A DNA stretch of 64,000 nucleotides from Tropicimonas sediminicola (GCF_900188335.1 NZ_FZOY01000001.1:620001-684000), one strand, 5' to 3'. Positions 16,018 through 25,641 are shown, numbered from the stretch's first letter. Notes: a model not told the origin generated them from the sequence alone. A program made the numbers and translations.

Positions 16018-17001
16018 ATGGGAATGCTGTCGACGATGATGAAGGCCACGGCCTACGGCGCCGCTCTGAGCGTGATCGCTCTGGGCGCCGCACAGGCCGA
16101 GGTGACGCTCAAGCTCGGCCACTACGCCGAGATCGACCACCCCGCCAATGTCGCAGCCCAGCAGATGGCCGACCGCGTGGCCGAGCGGACCAACGGCGAG
16201 GTCAAGATCACGATCTTCCCCGCCAACCAGCTCGGCTCGCCCGACGAGGTGCTGGAGCAGAACGTGCTCGGCGCGATCGACATGTCGCTGCCGACGCAGG
16301 GGCACCTCGACAAGTACTCCAAGAAGTTCGCGACCGTCATGACGCCCTTCGCGTTCCGCGACCGTGAGCACGTCTATGAGGTGCTCGACGGGCCCTTCAT
16401 CGAATGGGCCGGGCCGGACCTGGAGGCGCAGGGGCTTGTCTACCTGTCCAACTGGGACTGGGGCTTCCGGAACCTGACCAACGGCGTGCGTCCCGTGAAC
16501 GTGCCCGAGGATGTCGAGGGGCTCAAGCTGCGCACACCGCCTGAACTCCAGCTTCAGGCCGCCATGTCCGCGCTCGGCGGCAACGTCACGCAGCTGGCCT
16601 TCAACGAGCTGTACCTGGCCCTGCGGCAGGGCGTGGTCGACGGGCAGGAGAACCCGCTCTCCGTGATCTTCCACAACAAGATCTACGAAGTGCAGGACAA
16701 CCTGGCGATCACCCAGCACGTCTACAACTCGATGGTGAGTGTCGTCTCCAAGAGCAGCTGGGACAAGCTGACGCCCGAGCAGCAGGCGATCCTGAAGGAA
16801 GAAAGCGCCGCGGCCGGCAACCTGATGCGCGAGCTGATGACCGAAGAGGACGAGAAGCTGATCTCGGAGCTGGAAGCGCAGGGGATGAAGGTCACCTATC
16901 CCGACCGCGAACTCTTCAAGGCGAAGATGGACCCGGCCTACGAGGCCATCGGCAAGTACGCCGGCGAGGACAACCTGAAAGCCTTCCTCGACATGCTCTG
17001 A
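16018..17001 (+). CDS. TRAP transporter substrate-binding protein (DctP family)
   Basis: A 327-residue periplasmic binding protein with a signal peptide ending near AAQA (residue 27). It has the DctP-family fold markers KLGHYAEIDHPANVAAQQMADRV, LGSPDEVLEQ, and the carboxylate-binding region PELQLQAAMSALGGNVTQLAF followed by GVVDGQENPL. It binds an organic acid, possibly a sugar acid, for import by the DctQM pair downstream. The ribosome site GGGAGG is strong. A 10-bp hairpin directly follows the stop. Confidence 0.9.
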   Translation: MGMLSTMMKATAYGAALSVIALGAAQAEVTLKLGHYAEIDHPANVAAQQMADRVAERTNGEVKITIFPANQLGSPDEVLEQNVLGAIDMSLPTQGHLDKYSKKFATVMTPFAFRDREHVYEVLDGPFIEWAGPDLEAQGLVYLSNWDWGFRNLTNGVRPVNVPEDVEGLKLRTPPELQLQAAMSALGGNVTQLAFNELYLALRQGVVDGQENPLSVIFHNKIYEVQDNLAITQHVYNSMVSVVSKSSWDKLTPEQQAILKEESAAAGNLMRELMTEEDEKLISELEAQGMKVTYPDRELFKAKMDPAYEAIGKYAGEDNLKAFLDML

Positions 17002-17010
17002 CACCACCGC

Positions 17011-17034
17011 CTGGCGGCCCGTCCGGGCCGTCAG
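17011..17034 (+). other. intercistronic hairpin after dctP
   Basis: A 10-bp stem (CTGGCGGCCC 17011-17020 with GGGCCGTCAG 17025-17034, one G-U pair) around a GTCC loop, 9 bases after the dctP stop and before dctM. No T run. Confidence 0.55.
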
Positions 17035-17059
17035 GTTTCCCGCAATTCAGGAGGGTCAG

Positions 17060-18334
17060 ATGTCGCCGACGCTCATCTTCGTGGGCCTTGTCTTCCTTAT
17101 CATGATGGGCGTTCCGGTCGCGATCGCGCTTGGCGCCATCTCTCTGGTCGCGATGCAGGACAACCTGCCGGCCCTCGGGCTCATGGCCCAGCGGATGTAT
17201 TCCTCCACGACCGGATTCACCCTGCTCGCCATTCCCTTCTTCATCCTGGCCGGCAACCTGATGAACACCGGCGGGATTACCGAAAAAATCTTCCGCTTCG
17301 CCAAGGCCGCGGTCGGCCACTACTGGGGCGGGCTGGGGCAGGTGAATATCTTCGCCTCGCTGATCTTTTCCGGCATGTCCGGCGCGGCCGTCGCCGATGC
17401 CGCCGGGCTCGGCAAGATCGAGGTCAAGGCAATGGTCGATGACGGCTACGATCCGGAATTCGCCGCCGCCGTGACGGCTGCCAGTTCCACGATCGGGCCG
17501 GTCATCCCGCCGAGCATTCCCTTCGTCATCTACGGATCGATGACCGGTGTCTCGGTCGGCAAGCTCTTCGTCGCCGGGATCGTTCCCGGCCTGCTGATGG
17601 GCATCGCGATGGCGGTCGCCGTCTATTTCATCTCCAGGAAACGCAACTACCCGCGCCGCCCGAAACTGCCCGGAAGCGAGCTGCGGCAGAGTTTCAGCGA
17701 GGCGTTCCTGGCGCTGCTGACGCCCATCATCATCGTGGGCGGCATCCTCGGCGGCTGGTTCACGCCCACCGAAGCCGCGGTGATCGCCTGCATCTACGCC
17801 CTCGCTCTCAGCGGCCTCGTCTACCGCGAACTCACCTGGGCCAAGCTCTGGCACATCCTCGAGGACACGCTGCTCCACACGGTGCGTGTGATGTTCATCA
17901 TGGCGACCGCCGGTTTCTTCGCCTGGGTGCTCACCATGAACCAGGTGCCGCAGGCGATGGTCTCTGGCCTCACCACGGTCACGCAATCCCCGGCGCTCCT
18001 GCTGCTCATCATCATCGGGGCGCTGCTGGTGCTCGGCATGTTCCTCGAAGGGATCGCGGTGATCCTGATCTGCGTGCCGATCTTCATGCCGGTGATCGAC
18101 CTGATCGGAATGGACACGGTGCAGTTCGGCGTGGTGATGATCCTCGCCTCGATGATCGGGCTCCTGAGCCCGCCGGTCGGCATGTGCCTCTACGCGGTCG
18201 CCTCGATCAGCAACGTCAAGATCACCGCCCTCAGCCGCGAAGTGGCGCCCTACATCCTCGGGATCTTCGTCGTGCTGCTGCTGGTGGCGTTTGTTCCGGC
18301 GGTGTCCCTGTCCACAGTCTGGTTGATGGAGTAG
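17060..18334 (+). CDS. TRAP transporter large permease (DctM family)
   Basis: A 424-residue membrane protein with about twelve hydrophobic helices. It has the DctM motifs GNLMNTGGITEKIFRFA, FSGMSGAAVADAAGLG and the re-entrant IGPVIPPSIPFVIYG. It is the ion-coupled transport subunit. A strong GGAGGG ribosome site precedes ATG 17060. Gene order here is P-M-Q rather than the more usual P-Q-M. Confidence 0.92.
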   Translation: MSPTLIFVGLVFLIMMGVPVAIALGAISLVAMQDNLPALGLMAQRMYSSTTGFTLLAIPFFILAGNLMNTGGITEKIFRFAKAAVGHYWGGLGQVNIFASLIFSGMSGAAVADAAGLGKIEVKAMVDDGYDPEFAAAVTAASSTIGPVIPPSIPFVIYGSMTGVSVGKLFVAGIVPGLLMGIAMAVAVYFISRKRNYPRRPKLPGSELRQSFSEAFLALLTPIIIVGGILGGWFTPTEAAVIACIYALALSGLVYRELTWAKLWHILEDTLLHTVRVMFIMATAGFFAWVLTMNQVPQAMVSGLTTVTQSPALLLLIIIGALLVLGMFLEGIAVILICVPIFMPVIDLIGMDTVQFGVVMILASMIGLLSPPVGMCLYAVASISNVKITALSREVAPYILGIFVVLLLVAFVPAVSLSTVWLME

Positions 18335-18337
18335 GCG

Positions 18338-18856
18338 ATGCTGGATTTCATCCTCAAGATCGACAGCCTCCTGATCCGGGTCCTGCGCGTGATGGCCGTC
18401 TCGCTGCTCTGTCTGCTCTTCGTGCTGCTGTCGCTGAACGTGATCCTGCGGTTCTTTCCCGTCTTCTCGATGGGGTGGTTCGACGAGATCGTCGAGCTGA
18501 GCTTCGCCTGGATCGTCTTTGCCACCGCCGCCGTGCTGTGGCGCAACCAGCATCACCCCAAGATCGACCTCGTGGAGGCGCTGCTGGAGGGCACGCGCGC
18601 GAAATACGTGCTGCTCAGCGTGATCGAGTGCATCAACATCTTCTTCCTGTCGGCCTTCACCTGGTTCGCCTGGTCGCTGGTGGTCAAGGCCAGCGCGGCG
18701 TCGCCGGTCTTCCAGATCCCGAGAAAGCTGTTCTACGTCGTGATGCCGGCAGCCGGGCTCTACATGACCGTCGTCTCGGTGTTCTTCCTGGTGATGTACC
18801 TGACGAAACTCTTCGGAACGCCGGACGGCAGGCACTTGCCGGACAGCGGAACTTGA
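18338..18856 (+). CDS. TRAP transporter small permease (DctQ family)
   Basis: A 172-residue protein with four predicted membrane helices and the DctQ pattern FDEIVELSFAWIVFATAAVLWRN. It pairs with DctM. It starts 3 bases after the dctM stop, with the ribosome site inside the end of dctM. Confidence 0.88.
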   Translation: MLDFILKIDSLLIRVLRVMAVSLLCLLFVLLSLNVILRFFPVFSMGWFDEIVELSFAWIVFATAAVLWRNQHHPKIDLVEALLEGTRAKYVLLSVIECINIFFLSAFTWFAWSLVVKASAASPVFQIPRKLFYVVMPAAGLYMTVVSVFFLVMYLTKLFGTPDGRHLPDSGT

Positions 18857-18875
18857 TAACGGAAAGGACCAGGCA

Positions 18876-19601
18876 ATGTCGAAACTTCTGATCACTGGCG
18901 CGAGCACAGGCATCGGCGCGGCGACCGCGCGACTGCTGGCCCCGGGCAACGAGCTGTTTCTCGTCTACAACCGCTCGGTGGAGCAGGCCGAGGCGCTGAA
19001 GGCGGAGCTGTCGGACGTTGCCAAGGTGCACCTCCTTCAGTGCGACATCACCAGCGAGATCGCCTGCATCGACCTGTTCCGCCAGATCGCCAAGCTGACC
19101 AACACGCTCGACGTCCTGATCAACAACGCCGGCGGCCTGATCCGGCGGCAGCCGGTCGACGGGCTGGAGTGGCGCCTGATGGAGGAGATCTACGCGCTGA
19201 ACGTGTTCTCGCTGATGAAGATCACCTCGCTGTCGATTCCGCTGCTGCGGCGGGGCACAAACCCCTGCATCGTCAACCTCACCTCCGTTGCCTCGCGCCA
19301 CGGCGCGCCAGGCGCGACGATCTATGGCAGTGCCAAGGGCGCGGTGGATTCGCTGACCCGCGGCTGGTGCAAGGAGCTGGCGCCCGACATCCGCGTCAAC
19401 TCGATCTCGCCCGGCGTGATCGACACTCCTTTCCACGAAAAGGCCGCCACGCCCGAGATGATGGCCGCCTGGGCCGAGGCCAACCCGCTCAAGCGCAATG
19501 GCGTGGCCGAGCACATCGCCGACGCGATCCGGTTCGTCATCCAGAACGACTTCGTGAACGGCGAGAGCATCGACGTGAACGGCGGCCTGCACATGCGCTA
19601 G
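18876..19601 (+). CDS. short-chain dehydrogenase/reductase
   Basis: 241 residues of the classical SDR family. The cofactor motif is TGASTGIGAAT, then NNAG, the active-site Ser in TSVAS and the YGSAKG Tyr/Lys pair, and the C-terminal VNGGLHMR. An NAD(P)-dependent alcohol/ketone oxidoreductase, probably for a sugar acid entering by the TRAP system. It follows dctQ by 19 bases behind AAAGGA, so it belongs to the same operon. Confidence 0.87.
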   Translation: MSKLLITGASTGIGAATARLLAPGNELFLVYNRSVEQAEALKAELSDVAKVHLLQCDITSEIACIDLFRQIAKLTNTLDVLINNAGGLIRRQPVDGLEWRLMEEIYALNVFSLMKITSLSIPLLRRGTNPCIVNLTSVASRHGAPGATIYGSAKGAVDSLTRGWCKELAPDIRVNSISPGVIDTPFHEKAATPEMMAAWAEANPLKRNGVAEHIADAIRFVIQNDFVNGESIDVNGGLHMR

Positions 19602-19649
19602 GGGGCAAGCTGCCGAGCCCGCCACACCGACCCGACCAAAGGAGAAACG

Positions 19650-20000
19650 ATGAGCAGTGCCACCTCCGCCCGCGACCTGATCTACAACAACATCGACAGG
19701 ATCATGGCCAATGCCCAACGCCTGCGGGCGGAGGAGACGGTGTCGCTCGTGCAATTGCTGACGCCTGACTTCATGACGGCCTTTACGTCCTTGCCGTCGG
19801 TCGCCGCGATGTTCGCGCTGGCCGGGGAGGCGCGGGTGGACGAGGCGGCACTGGCGCGCATCCCGGATGCGGAGTGGGAGAGGATCGTGCGCGAGACCAC
19901 GGCCTTCTCGAGCTGGGCCGAGATGTTCGAGGCCGCATCGCAGGCCTGGGTGCGGGGGCGCCTGCTGGACGGCTGCGAGGGGGCAGAGGCGCGTCCTTGA
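19650..20000 (+). CDS. uncharacterised 116-residue protein
   Basis: I do not recognise a family. It is a soluble, acidic, mostly helical-looking protein with no signal peptide, membrane segment or cysteine-rich motif. A strong ribosome site (AAAGGAGAAACG) precedes ATG 19650 and the gene sits 48 bases after the SDR on the same strand, which supports it as real. The first third (SARDLIYNNIDRIMANAQRL) and the segment SSWAEMFEAASQAWVRGRLL look amphipathic. The operon suggests a role in the same metabolic or regulatory unit. Confidence 0.6.
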   Translation: MSSATSARDLIYNNIDRIMANAQRLRAEETVSLVQLLTPDFMTAFTSLPSVAAMFALAGEARVDEAALARIPDAEWERIVRETTAFSSWAEMFEAASQAWVRGRLLDGCEGAEARP

Positions 20001-20042
20001 GGGACTGCGCGCGGCGCGTTCAACGGCAGTTGCCAAGCCGTG

Positions 20043-20080
20043 ATCCGGCCACCTAACGTGGGCGCGCCGGTGGCCCGGAT
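20043..20080 (+). other. leader hairpin upstream of FAD oxidoreductase
   Basis: ATCCGGCCACC (20043-20053) pairs with GGTGGCCCGGAT (20069-20080) with one bulged base, ending 26 bases before the ATG at 20106. Could be a regulatory leader or an operator. Confidence 0.4.
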
Positions 20081-20105
20081 TCGCGCCGGCCACACAGGAG
20101 CCCCC

Positions 20106-21470
20106 ATGCGCCAGATCACCGAACCCGCCCGCAGCGTGGATGTCATCCACGAAACCGATGTCATCGTGGTCGGCTCCGGCCCCGGCGGGCTGGCTGCCGC
20201 GCTTGCGGCCGCGCGGGCCGGCGTCGAGGTGGCGCTGGTGGAGCGCTTCGGCTGTTTCGGCGGCAACATCACCGCGGTCGGGGTCGAGGGCTTTGCCTGG
20301 TATCGCCACGAAGCCACCATCGAGGCCGGCGGCATCGGGCGCGAGTTCGAGGACCGCGCAAGGGACATGGGCGCCGCGGTGCCCGAGAGCCAGTCGCTGA
20401 GCTACGAGCTGGACAGCGAGGGCTTCAAGATCGTCGCCGACCGTCTGGTCGAGGAGGCCGGCATCCGGCCGATGATGCACCGCCAGTTCGTCGCGCCGGT
20501 GATGGACGGCGACCGCGTGATCGGGATCATCACCGAGTCCAAGGCAGGGCGCGAGGCGATCCTCGGCAAGCTGGTGATCGACGCCACCGGCGACGCCGAC
20601 GTCGCCCACCGGGCCGGCGCTCCGACCCTGATGACGCCCCCGGAGAAGATGATGGCGGCTTCCGTGATGTTCCACCTCGCGGGCGTCGACAAGCGGGCCT
20701 TCATGGAGGGGATCAAGGCCGATCCGCAGACCTACAAGGATTGGGGCGGCGGTGGCGAATGGACCATCGAGACCTCCGGCAAGGAGGACGACATGTTTTC
20801 GCCCTTCATCAAGAAGCCCTTCGACCGGGCCATCGAGGAAGGGCTGATCCCGCCGCATCTGAACACCATCGCCGGCACCTGGGGCGCGATGCACGACACG
20901 GGCGAGCTGACCTACATGAACCTGATCCACCTAGACGAGGTGGATGGCACCGATCCCGACAGCCTCACCCGCGGCGAGATCGAGGGGCGGCGGCAGGCGA
21001 TGCTGGCGGTCGAGGCGCTCCGGCGCTTCATGCCGGGCTGCGAGGGCGCACGACTGAGGAATTTCGGCATGACCATCGGCATTCGCGACACGCGCAAGAT
21101 CGACGCCGCCTACAACATGACCGAGACCGACGTGCGCGAGCAGGGGCGGTTCGAGGATTCGATCGGGATCTATCCAGAGTTCATCGACGGCTACGGCATC
21201 CTGATCCTGCCCACGACCGGGCGCTACATGCAGCTGCCCTATCGCTCGATGCTGCCGCAACGGGTCAAGGGCCTGCTGGTGGCAGGCCGGTCGACCGGGG
21301 GCGACCGGATCGCCCATGCGGCCACGCGCAACATGTCCTGCTGCGCGGTCGTGGGGCAGGGGGCGGGCGTCGCCGCTGCGCTGGCGGTGAAGTCCGGACG
21401 CGATTTCGCGGAGGTCGATCTGGGCGCGGTTCAGGCGGAATTGCAGCGCCAGGGCGTGCGCATCCACTGA
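20106..21470 (+). CDS. FAD-dependent oxidoreductase (FAD_oxidored type)
   Basis: A 454-residue flavoprotein. The N-terminal Rossmann motif is VVGSGPGGLAAALAAARAG, then GGNITAVGVEGFAWY; a second FAD block lies near DATGDADVAHRAG and the C-terminal AGRSTGGDRIAHAATRNM. This layout resembles the PF12831-type oxidoreductases often found with sugar or sugar-acid catabolism; the substrate is unknown. I chose ATG 20106 with CAGGAG just upstream over the ATG at 20040. It is probably the last gene of the cupin-TRAP-SDR operon and is convergent with the amine oxidase gene. Confidence 0.78.
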   Translation: MRQITEPARSVDVIHETDVIVVGSGPGGLAAALAAARAGVEVALVERFGCFGGNITAVGVEGFAWYRHEATIEAGGIGREFEDRARDMGAAVPESQSLSYELDSEGFKIVADRLVEEAGIRPMMHRQFVAPVMDGDRVIGIITESKAGREAILGKLVIDATGDADVAHRAGAPTLMTPPEKMMAASVMFHLAGVDKRAFMEGIKADPQTYKDWGGGGEWTIETSGKEDDMFSPFIKKPFDRAIEEGLIPPHLNTIAGTWGAMHDTGELTYMNLIHLDEVDGTDPDSLTRGEIEGRRQAMLAVEALRRFMPGCEGARLRNFGMTIGIRDTRKIDAAYNMTETDVREQGRFEDSIGIYPEFIDGYGILILPTTGRYMQLPYRSMLPQRVKGLLVAGRSTGGDRIAHAATRNMSCCAVVGQGAGVAAALAVKSGRDFAEVDLGAVQAELQRQGVRIH

Positions 21471-21477
21471 CCGCCGG

Positions 21478-22779
21478 CTACCAGCCGAAACGATCCCGGA
21501 TGCGGTAGACCAGCACCGAGGGCGCGAGAAACCACGGCGATCCGGAGTAGAACGGCCGGGTCGGGTGCGGGATGCGGTCGAAGGCCGTCTCGCCCCCGTC
21601 CAGCCCGGCCGCCTGCCGGCCGATCTTCATGCCGAGGTAGCCGGCCATCCCGACGCCGGAGCCGCAATAGCCCATGGCGTGAAACAGCCCGGCATCCTCG
21701 CCGCAATGCATCAGCGTGTCGAAGCTGTAGGCGACCGTGCCGGCCCATGAATGGCCGATGCGGGTGCCTTCGAGTTGGGGAAAGAGCCGGATCAGCTCGG
21801 CGAGCAGGATCGGTCCGCTCCTGTCCGGATCGGATTCCGCCAGCGACACCCGCCCACCGAACAGCACCCGCGTCCTGTCAGGCGAGGGGCGGTAATAATA
21901 GACCAGCTTGCGGGTGTCCGATAGCACACGGTCGGTCGGGAACAGGCGGTCCATCAGGACCGGGGCGACGGGCTCGGTGGCGATGACATAGGAGCCGATG
22001 GGAATGACCCGCCGCAGGTGCCAGGGCGACAGCGGTCCGCTGTAGCCGTTGGTGGCGAGCACGACCTTCCCGGCCCTGATCGCGCCCTGTTCGGTGCGCA
22101 GCCGGAAACCCGCGTCCAGCCGCTCCAGCTCGGTGGCCCGGCAGGTCGGCACGATCCGCACCCCCGCCGCCCGGCAGAGCGCGAGCAGCCCGGCGTGGTA
22201 CTTCCCCGGATCGAGGCTCGCGTGCTTTGGAAAGACCGCCCCGCCGTGGTAGGCCTCCGTCCCCAGCTCCGCCGACATCTCGGCGCGCGGCACCATGTAG
22301 GCTCCGGTCTCGAAGGCCGGGTTCGGGGCGGCGATGCTGCGGGCGAGCTGGTCGTAGCTGCTCGCGAGATGTGCCCCGTGGAAGCGCCCGACGCTCCGGA
22401 AATCGGCGTCGATCCCTTCCTCGGCGATGAACGCCTGCGTGAAGTCCAGCGAGGCCTGCCCGTCCCGCAGGATCGCTTCGGCAACCTCCGCGCCGAAACG
22501 CGCCGAGAGCGCCGCGAAGGAGGGTTTCACGCTGGTGGAGACCTGCCCGCCGTTGCGCGTGCTGCACCCCCAGCCCGGCGTTTCGGCCTCCAGAACCACC
22601 GTGCCGAGCCCGGCGCGGGCCGTCTGAAGCGCGGCGTGCAGCCCGGTGTAGCCGGAGCCCACGACGACCACATCGGCCTCTGCCGGAAGGGAAACGCCCG
22701 TGGCGGTGTCCGGTGGGCTCGCTTCCCACCAATAGGGGGCCGCCTTGTAGTCCGGGGCAAAGGCGGAGGTGCGAGGCAT
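21478..22779 (-). CDS. PuuB/OrdL-like FAD-dependent amine oxidase
   Basis: A 433-residue DAO-family flavoenzyme like gamma-glutamylputrescine oxidase. The N-terminus PYWWEASPP, the nucleotide motif VVVGSGYTGLHAALQTARAG, and GWGCSTRNGGQVS are hallmarks; the C-terminal GYCGSGVGMAGYLG closes the FAD site. It begins 4 bases after the PotC-like permease stop, so it is the last gene of the polyamine transporter operon. That supports a role in oxidising an imported polyamine or its glutamyl derivative. Substrate specificity is inferred. Confidence 0.8.
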   Translation of the reverse strand: MPRTSAFAPDYKAAPYWWEASPPDTATGVSLPAEADVVVVGSGYTGLHAALQTARAGLGTVVLEAETPGWGCSTRNGGQVSTSVKPSFAALSARFGAEVAEAILRDGQASLDFTQAFIAEEGIDADFRSVGRFHGAHLASSYDQLARSIAAPNPAFETGAYMVPRAEMSAELGTEAYHGGAVFPKHASLDPGKYHAGLLALCRAAGVRIVPTCRATELERLDAGFRLRTEQGAIRAGKVVLATNGYSGPLSPWHLRRVIPIGSYVIATEPVAPVLMDRLFPTDRVLSDTRKLVYYYRPSPDRTRVLFGGRVSLAESDPDRSGPILLAELIRLFPQLEGTRIGHSWAGTVAYSFDTLMHCGEDAGLFHAMGYCGSGVGMAGYLGMKIGRQAAGLDGGETAFDRIPHPTRPFYSGSPWFLAPSVLVYRIRDRFGW

Positions 22780-22783
22780 GGGC

Positions 22784-23644
22784 CTAGTCGGATCGCGGCG
22801 GGCGCTGCACCGCGACCGAGATCAGCGCCAGCATCCCCGAGCCGACCATCAGGAAGAAGGAGACAGCATTCAGAACCGGCGTCGAGCCGACCTTGGCCAT
22901 GCGGTCGTACATGGTGATCGTGAGCGGGCTTTCAGACCCCACGAGGAACAGCGTGGTGTTGAAGTTCTCGAAGGAGACGAGAAAGGCGACGATCCCCGCC
23001 GCGATCATCGCCGGCCGCAGGAACGGCAGGGTGATCGTGCGCAGCACCCGCGCGTGGCCCGCGCCGAGGTTCAGGGCGGCTTCCTCGAGCGACTGGTCGA
23101 ACTTGCGCAGGCGGGCCGTGATGACCAGCGAGGTGATCGTCGTGATGAAGGAGAACTGCCCCATCACGACGAGGAAGAGCCCCGGCCGCAGGAATTCGAG
23201 CTCCAGCTCGAACCGGTTCTCCATCGAATTGGCGATGTTGCTCGCCAGCACGAGGATGGAGATGCCGAGGATCACGCCGGGGATCACCAGGGGCACGATC
23301 ATCATGATGTAGAAGACGTTCTTGAACGGGAAATCACGGCGCACGAAGAGGAAGGCATTGGTGGTGCCGACCGCGACCGAGAGCGCGGAGACCATCAGCG
23401 CGATCACGAAGGAATAGTAGAGACCGCGCAGCAGCCGCCGGTCGTGGAACATGCCGAGCTTGGGTTCGGTGTCGTTGAAGAACCAGTCCAGCGTGAAGCC
23501 TTGCCAGGGCAGGGCGGGGAAGAGCGAGTCGTTGAAGGCGAAGCTGCCCGCCGCGACCAGCGGAGCGGCGAGAAAGATGAAGAAGGCCACCACATAGGAC
23601 CTGTAGCCGAACATCAGCGCGCGATTTGTGTTTGCCTTTGCCAT
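22784..23644 (-). CDS. potC: spermidine/putrescine-type ABC permease (PotC-like)
   Basis: A 286-residue permease with six helices and the EAA loop around EEAALNLGAGHARVLRTITLPFLRP. ATG 23644 has GAGGAG upstream; the open frame extends to 23758 inside the PotB gene. It pairs with the PotB-like permease 10 bases upstream and serves polyamine import with the ATPase and binding protein of the same operon. Confidence 0.85.
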   Translation of the reverse strand: MAKANTNRALMFGYRSYVVAFFIFLAAPLVAAGSFAFNDSLFPALPWQGFTLDWFFNDTEPKLGMFHDRRLLRGLYYSFVIALMVSALSVAVGTTNAFLFVRRDFPFKNVFYIMMIVPLVIPGVILGISILVLASNIANSMENRFELELEFLRPGLFLVVMGQFSFITTITSLVITARLRKFDQSLEEAALNLGAGHARVLRTITLPFLRPAMIAAGIVAFLVSFENFNTTLFLVGSESPLTITMYDRMAKVGSTPVLNAVSFFLMVGSGMLALISVAVQRPPRSD

Positions 23645-23654
23645 GCGCCGCTCC

Positions 23655-24521
23655 TCAGGTCTTCGCCACGGTGTTGGCGAGCGACTGGCCGCTGAGGCGC
23701 AGGCCGAGCCAGACAACGAAGGAGGTGAACGCCAGCAGCAGGATCCCGAAGGCCGCACCGGACTCCCAGTTGAAACGGGTGATGAACTGGTCGTAGATCT
23801 GCTCGGTGAACCAGCTCGAATTCTTGCCGCCGAGCAGGATCGGCGTCAGGTAGCTGCCGGCCGTCAGCATGAAGACCACGATACAGCCGGCGACGATGCC
23901 GGGCATGGCGTAGGGGATGATGATCCGCCTGAGCACGGTCAGGGTGTTGCCGCCGAGGTTGTAGCCGGCCTCGATCATGTCGTCGCCCATACCGTCGAGG
24001 GTCGACACCAGCGGCACGATCATGAACAGGATCACCGTGTAGACGAGCCCGACGACCACCGTCACGTCGTTGTAGAGGAACTCGATGCCCTCGGTGGTCA
24101 TGCCGCTCCAGATCAGCACGCTGGAGACCACGCCGGTTTCGCGCAGCAGCAGGATCCAGCCGAAGGCCCGGATAAGGTCGCTCACCCAGAGCGGGATCAG
24201 GCACATCAGGAACAGCGCGCCACGCGACCGCTTCCCGGCGATCTTGGCGATGTAATAGGCGACCGGGAAGCCGATCAGCAGCGCCAGCACGGTCACGAGC
24301 AGCGACATCGAGCCCGTGCGCAGCAGCGTGTTCCAGTAGATCGGCTCGTTGATGAAGTCGATGTAGTTGCCGAAGCCGAACTCGTAGACCCGCGGCGCCA
24401 CCTTCTCGCGCAGCGACAGGGCGACCATCCCGATATGCGGCAGGATGATCAGCAGCGAGATCCACAGAGCGAAGGGTGCGAAGAGCAGGATCAGCGACAG
24501 GCGTTTGGCATCGGCGGACAT
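23655..24521 (-). CDS. potB: spermidine/putrescine-type ABC permease (PotB-like)
   Basis: A 288-residue six-helix permease with the EAA-type loop IEAGYNLGGNTLTVLRRIIIP. Start ATG 24521 has GAGGAG 7 bases upstream. A 10-base gap on each side (to the ATPase and the second permease) marks a tight operon. Partner of PotC in the inner membrane. Confidence 0.85.
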   Translation of the reverse strand: MSADAKRLSLILLFAPFALWISLLIILPHIGMVALSLREKVAPRVYEFGFGNYIDFINEPIYWNTLLRTGSMSLLVTVLALLIGFPVAYYIAKIAGKRSRGALFLMCLIPLWVSDLIRAFGWILLLRETGVVSSVLIWSGMTTEGIEFLYNDVTVVVGLVYTVILFMIVPLVSTLDGMGDDMIEAGYNLGGNTLTVLRRIIIPYAMPGIVAGCIVVFMLTAGSYLTPILLGGKNSSWFTEQIYDQFITRFNWESGAAFGILLLAFTSFVVWLGLRLSGQSLANTVAKT

Positions 24522-24531
24522 GACCTGCTCC

Positions 24532-25641
24532 TCAACTGGCGAAACACATGGTCTGGGCGCTTGCCCAGTCGAGCCGCACCGCGTCGCCCTCCCGCAGGTC
24601 CTGTGGGCCGCCGGTGACGACGACATCGGCCTCGATCAGGTCGCCCGCAGGGCCGCGGACCAGGACGCGGCTGTTGGCGCCGTTGAAGAGCACGCCGTCG
24701 ACCTTGCCGCGCACCGTGTTCTCGGCGGCAGGCTGCGGGGGCGCGGCATCCAGCGGACTCGCGGTGACGAACTCCGGGCGGATGAACACCTCGACGGCCG
24801 CGCCGGGGGTGATCTCACGCGCGCCGCGCGGGGTGCCGACTACCGTCAGGCCGGCCTCGGTCTCGACCTTGACCTCGCCGCCCTGCACATCGACGGCACG
24901 CCCCTGCCAGCGGTTCGAGTCCCCCACGAACCCGGCCACGAAGGCAGTTTCCGGCGCGTGGTAGAGTTCTTCCGGCCGTCCGACCTGCTCGAAGCGGCCG
25001 GCATTCATGACGGCGACGTAATCGGACATGACCAGCGCCTCGGACTGGTCATGGGTGATGTAGACGAAGGTGGTGTCGAACTGGTTCTGCAAAAGCTTGA
25101 GTTCGATCTTCATCGCCTCGCGCAGCTTGAGGTCGAGCGCGCCCAGCGGCTCGTCGAGCAGCAGCACGTCGGGATTCAGCGCCATGCAGCGGGCGATCGC
25201 GATGCGCTGCTTCTGTCCGCCCGAGAGCTGGTGGATCTCCCGCCGGGCGAGGTCGGGCAGGGCGACGCGCTCCAGCACGTCGGCCACCTTGCGCGCGATC
25301 TCGTCCTTGGAGGCCCCGGCGCAGCGCAGCCCGTAGGCAATGTTCTCGTAGACATTCATCATCGGGAACAGCGCGAGGTGCTGGAACACCATCTTCACGT
25401 TGCGCTTGTTCGGCGGCACCGACAGCACGGACTTTCCCTTGATGCTGATCTCGCCCGCAGACGGATCCTCGAAACCCGCGATCATCCGCATCAGCGTGGT
25501 CTTGCCGCAGCCCGACGGCCCCAGAATGGAAAAGAAGGTGCCGCTCGGAATCCGGAAGGAGACATCGTCGACGGCGCGAAAGTCTCCGAAATCCTTGCTC
25601 ACCCCCGTGCATTCGAGGTCATAGGCGTCCGCTGCGGTCAT
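24532..25641 (-). CDS. potA: polyamine ABC transporter ATPase (PotA-like)
   Basis: A 369-residue ABC ATPase. It shows Walker A GPSGCGKTT, signature LSGGQKQRIAIARC, Walker B VLLLDEPLGALDLKLRE, and a C-terminal TOBE regulatory domain (about 270-369). It energises the PotBC channel. It follows the binding-protein gene after a 77-base gap containing an 11-bp hairpin. Confidence 0.9.
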   Translation of the reverse strand: MTAADAYDLECTGVSKDFGDFRAVDDVSFRIPSGTFFSILGPSGCGKTTLMRMIAGFEDPSAGEISIKGKSVLSVPPNKRNVKMVFQHLALFPMMNVYENIAYGLRCAGASKDEIARKVADVLERVALPDLARREIHQLSGGQKQRIAIARCMALNPDVLLLDEPLGALDLKLREAMKIELKLLQNQFDTTFVYITHDQSEALVMSDYVAVMNAGRFEQVGRPEELYHAPETAFVAGFVGDSNRWQGRAVDVQGGEVKVETEAGLTVVGTPRGAREITPGAAVEVFIRPEFVTASPLDAAPPQPAAENTVRGKVDGVLFNGANSRVLVRGPAGDLIEADVVVTGGPQDLREGDAVRLDWASAQTMCFAS

